Below are positions 12,648 to 13,642 of a DNA stretch of 13,642 nucleotides, piece after piece; within the stretch, counting starts at the first letter, position 1, and every line of letters starts with the position of its first letter. Under the pieces are notes generated by a model. That model did no database searches and was not told where the DNA came from. It saw only the letters and a program-made list of their open reading frames with translations. The stretch lies in assembly GCA_017557715.1 (NCBI GenBank), contig JAFYYE010000226.1, forward strand, positions 1-13,642, in the 5' to 3' direction. This stretch comes from Pseudobutyrivibrio sp. Lineage in GTDB: Bacteria > Bacillota > Clostridia > Lachnospirales > Lachnospiraceae. Made by a program: the position numbers and the translations under genes.

Positions 12648-13642
12648 ATGAAGAAGAAGTTATTAAGCGTACTTCTTGTAGCTTCAATGGTAGCTACTAT
12701 GTTTGTTGGATGTGGTTCATCTAGCGATTCTGCTTCAGATGCAACTGCTACAACAGAAGAGGGGGCTGCAGATGCAGCAACTAGCGAGTATAAAATCGCT
12801 ATGATTACAGACTCTGGTGACATCACAGATATGTCTTTCAACCAGACAACATATGAGGCATCAAAGGCATTTGCAGATAAGAATGGTGTAGACTTCCAGT
12901 ACTACAAGCCAACAGAGGATTCAGATGATGCTCGTATCGCTTCATTTGAGAACGCTGTTACAGATGGTTACAACGTAATCGTTGTTCCAGGTTATTTATT
13001 TGCTAACATGATTAAGGCAGTTGCTGAGGATTACCCAAATGTTACAATCATCGCTCTTGATTGTGGCCCTGGTGACTTTGGCGATTATCAGCTTCCTGCA
13101 AATGTTTGTTCATTCACATACCAGGAAGAGCTTGCTGGTTACATGGCAGGTTATGCAGCAGTTAAGGAAGGCTACAAAAAGCTTGGCTTCTTAGGCGGTA
13201 TGGCTGTTCCAGCTGTTATTCGTTACGGTTTCGGTTTCGTTCAGGGTGCTAACGATGCAGCAGTTGAGCTTGGCAACGCTTCAGACGTAGAAGTTAACTA
13301 TGTATATGGTGGACAGTTCTACGGTGATGACGCTATCACAGCTCAGATGGATACATGGTATTCAAATGGCACAGAAGTTGTATTCGCTTGTGGTGGTGGT
13401 ATTTACACATCTGCTTGTGAGGCAGCTGTTAAGGTTGATGGTAAGGTTATCGGTGTTGACGTTGATCAGTCAGGTACAATCGAGAATGCTTACGGTGTAG
13501 AAGGTCTTTGCGTAACTTCAGCTATGAAGGGTCTTGCAGCAACAGTTGATGCTACACTTACAGATATCTTCGCTGGCAACTGGGCTAACTACTCTGGAAA
13601 GATCGAGAACCTTGGTATCGTATCTGGTACAGATCCTTCACT
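12648..13642 (+). CDS. BMP-family nucleoside-binding lipoprotein (PnrA/TmpC-like), 3' end outside window
   Basis: This is the extracellular, lipid-anchored substrate-binding protein of a BMP-family ABC importer; characterised members bind purine or other nucleosides. 331 codons are present and the frame is still open at the window end, so the gene is partial at its 3' side. The signal peptide MKKKLLSVLLVASMVATMFVGC has a lipobox with lipidated C22, then a Ser/Ala/Thr linker to about residue 45. The mature domain begins YKIAMITDSGDITDMSFNQ, the BMP family's ligand-binding opening, and has KLGFLGGMAVPAVIRYGFGF and a later VIGVDVDQSG segment typical of the fold. The ribosome site is AGGAGG 10 bases before the ATG. 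Codon use is strongly biased, suggesting high expression. Import ATPase and permease genes would be expected just downstream. The exact ligand is not provable from sequence. Confidence 0.93.
   Translation, partial: MKKKLLSVLLVASMVATMFVGCGSSSDSASDATATTEEGAADAATSEYKIAMITDSGDITDMSFNQTTYEASKAFADKNGVDFQYYKPTEDSDDARIASFENAVTDGYNVIVVPGYLFANMIKAVAEDYPNVTIIALDCGPGDFGDYQLPANVCSFTYQEELAGYMAGYAAVKEGYKKLGFLGGMAVPAVIRYGFGFVQGANDAAVELGNASDVEVNYVYGGQFYGDDAITAQMDTWYSNGTEVVFACGGGIYTSACEAAVKVDGKVIGVDVDQSGTIENAYGVEGLCVTSAMKGLAATVDATLTDIFAGNWANYSGKIENLGIVSGTDPS

Noticed and set aside
1..13642. CRISPR array, tRNA or rRNA genes, transposase or phage genes
   Set aside because: No spaced direct repeats, cloverleaf or rRNA signatures, and no integrase or transposase frame could be seen; the only mobile-like signals are the non-coding palindromes.

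Overview
The window looks like chromosomal DNA from a low-GC Firmicute, most likely a motile Lachnospiraceae bacterium of the Butyrivibrio/Pseudobutyrivibrio/Roseburia type. This rests on a T-box-controlled valS, strong GGAGG-type ribosome sites, a FapA (DUF342) protein, a BMP-family lipoprotein, and the style of the secreted proteins. The genus is inference; no rRNA or other marker is present.

Layout. Positions 3-800 (+) encode a Cof-type HAD phosphatase. Its stop codon overlaps the stop of a convergent minus-strand operon that covers 4870 down to 797. That operon holds three exported or membrane proteins of unknown function, in order of transcription: a single-pass membrane protein with a long helical/coiled-coil ectodomain; an 830-residue secreted protein with a possibly duplicated beta-rich module; and a secreted protein with a very acidic Ser/Glu/Asp repeat tail. 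Between 4871 and 5524 lie two divergent sigma-A-type promoters, a complete T-box leader with valine features (GTA specifier candidate, TGGT bulge, terminator/antiterminator switch), and a 146-bp palindromic element between the T-box terminator and the valS start. valS (5525-8176) is followed by a second, 87-bp palindromic element and then deoC (8293-8970).

From about 9016 a palindrome-overlapped promoter drives fapA, a 50-codon small gene (10497-10649), a zinc-ribbon/TPR membrane protein and probably cdd (cytidine deaminase, best read from a TTG start at 12095). A new promoter then drives a BMP-family lipoprotein that runs off the window end.

How the genes fit together. valS is set to respond to uncharged tRNA-Val. 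deoC, cdd and the BMP lipoprotein suggest nucleoside uptake and catabolism: binding and import, cytidine deamination, and cleavage of deoxyribose-5-phosphate. They are spread over separate transcription units. The minus-strand secreted operon is the least explained part of the window and the best candidate for an undescribed surface system. The two palindromic elements flanking valS look like small non-autonomous repeats or structured RNAs.
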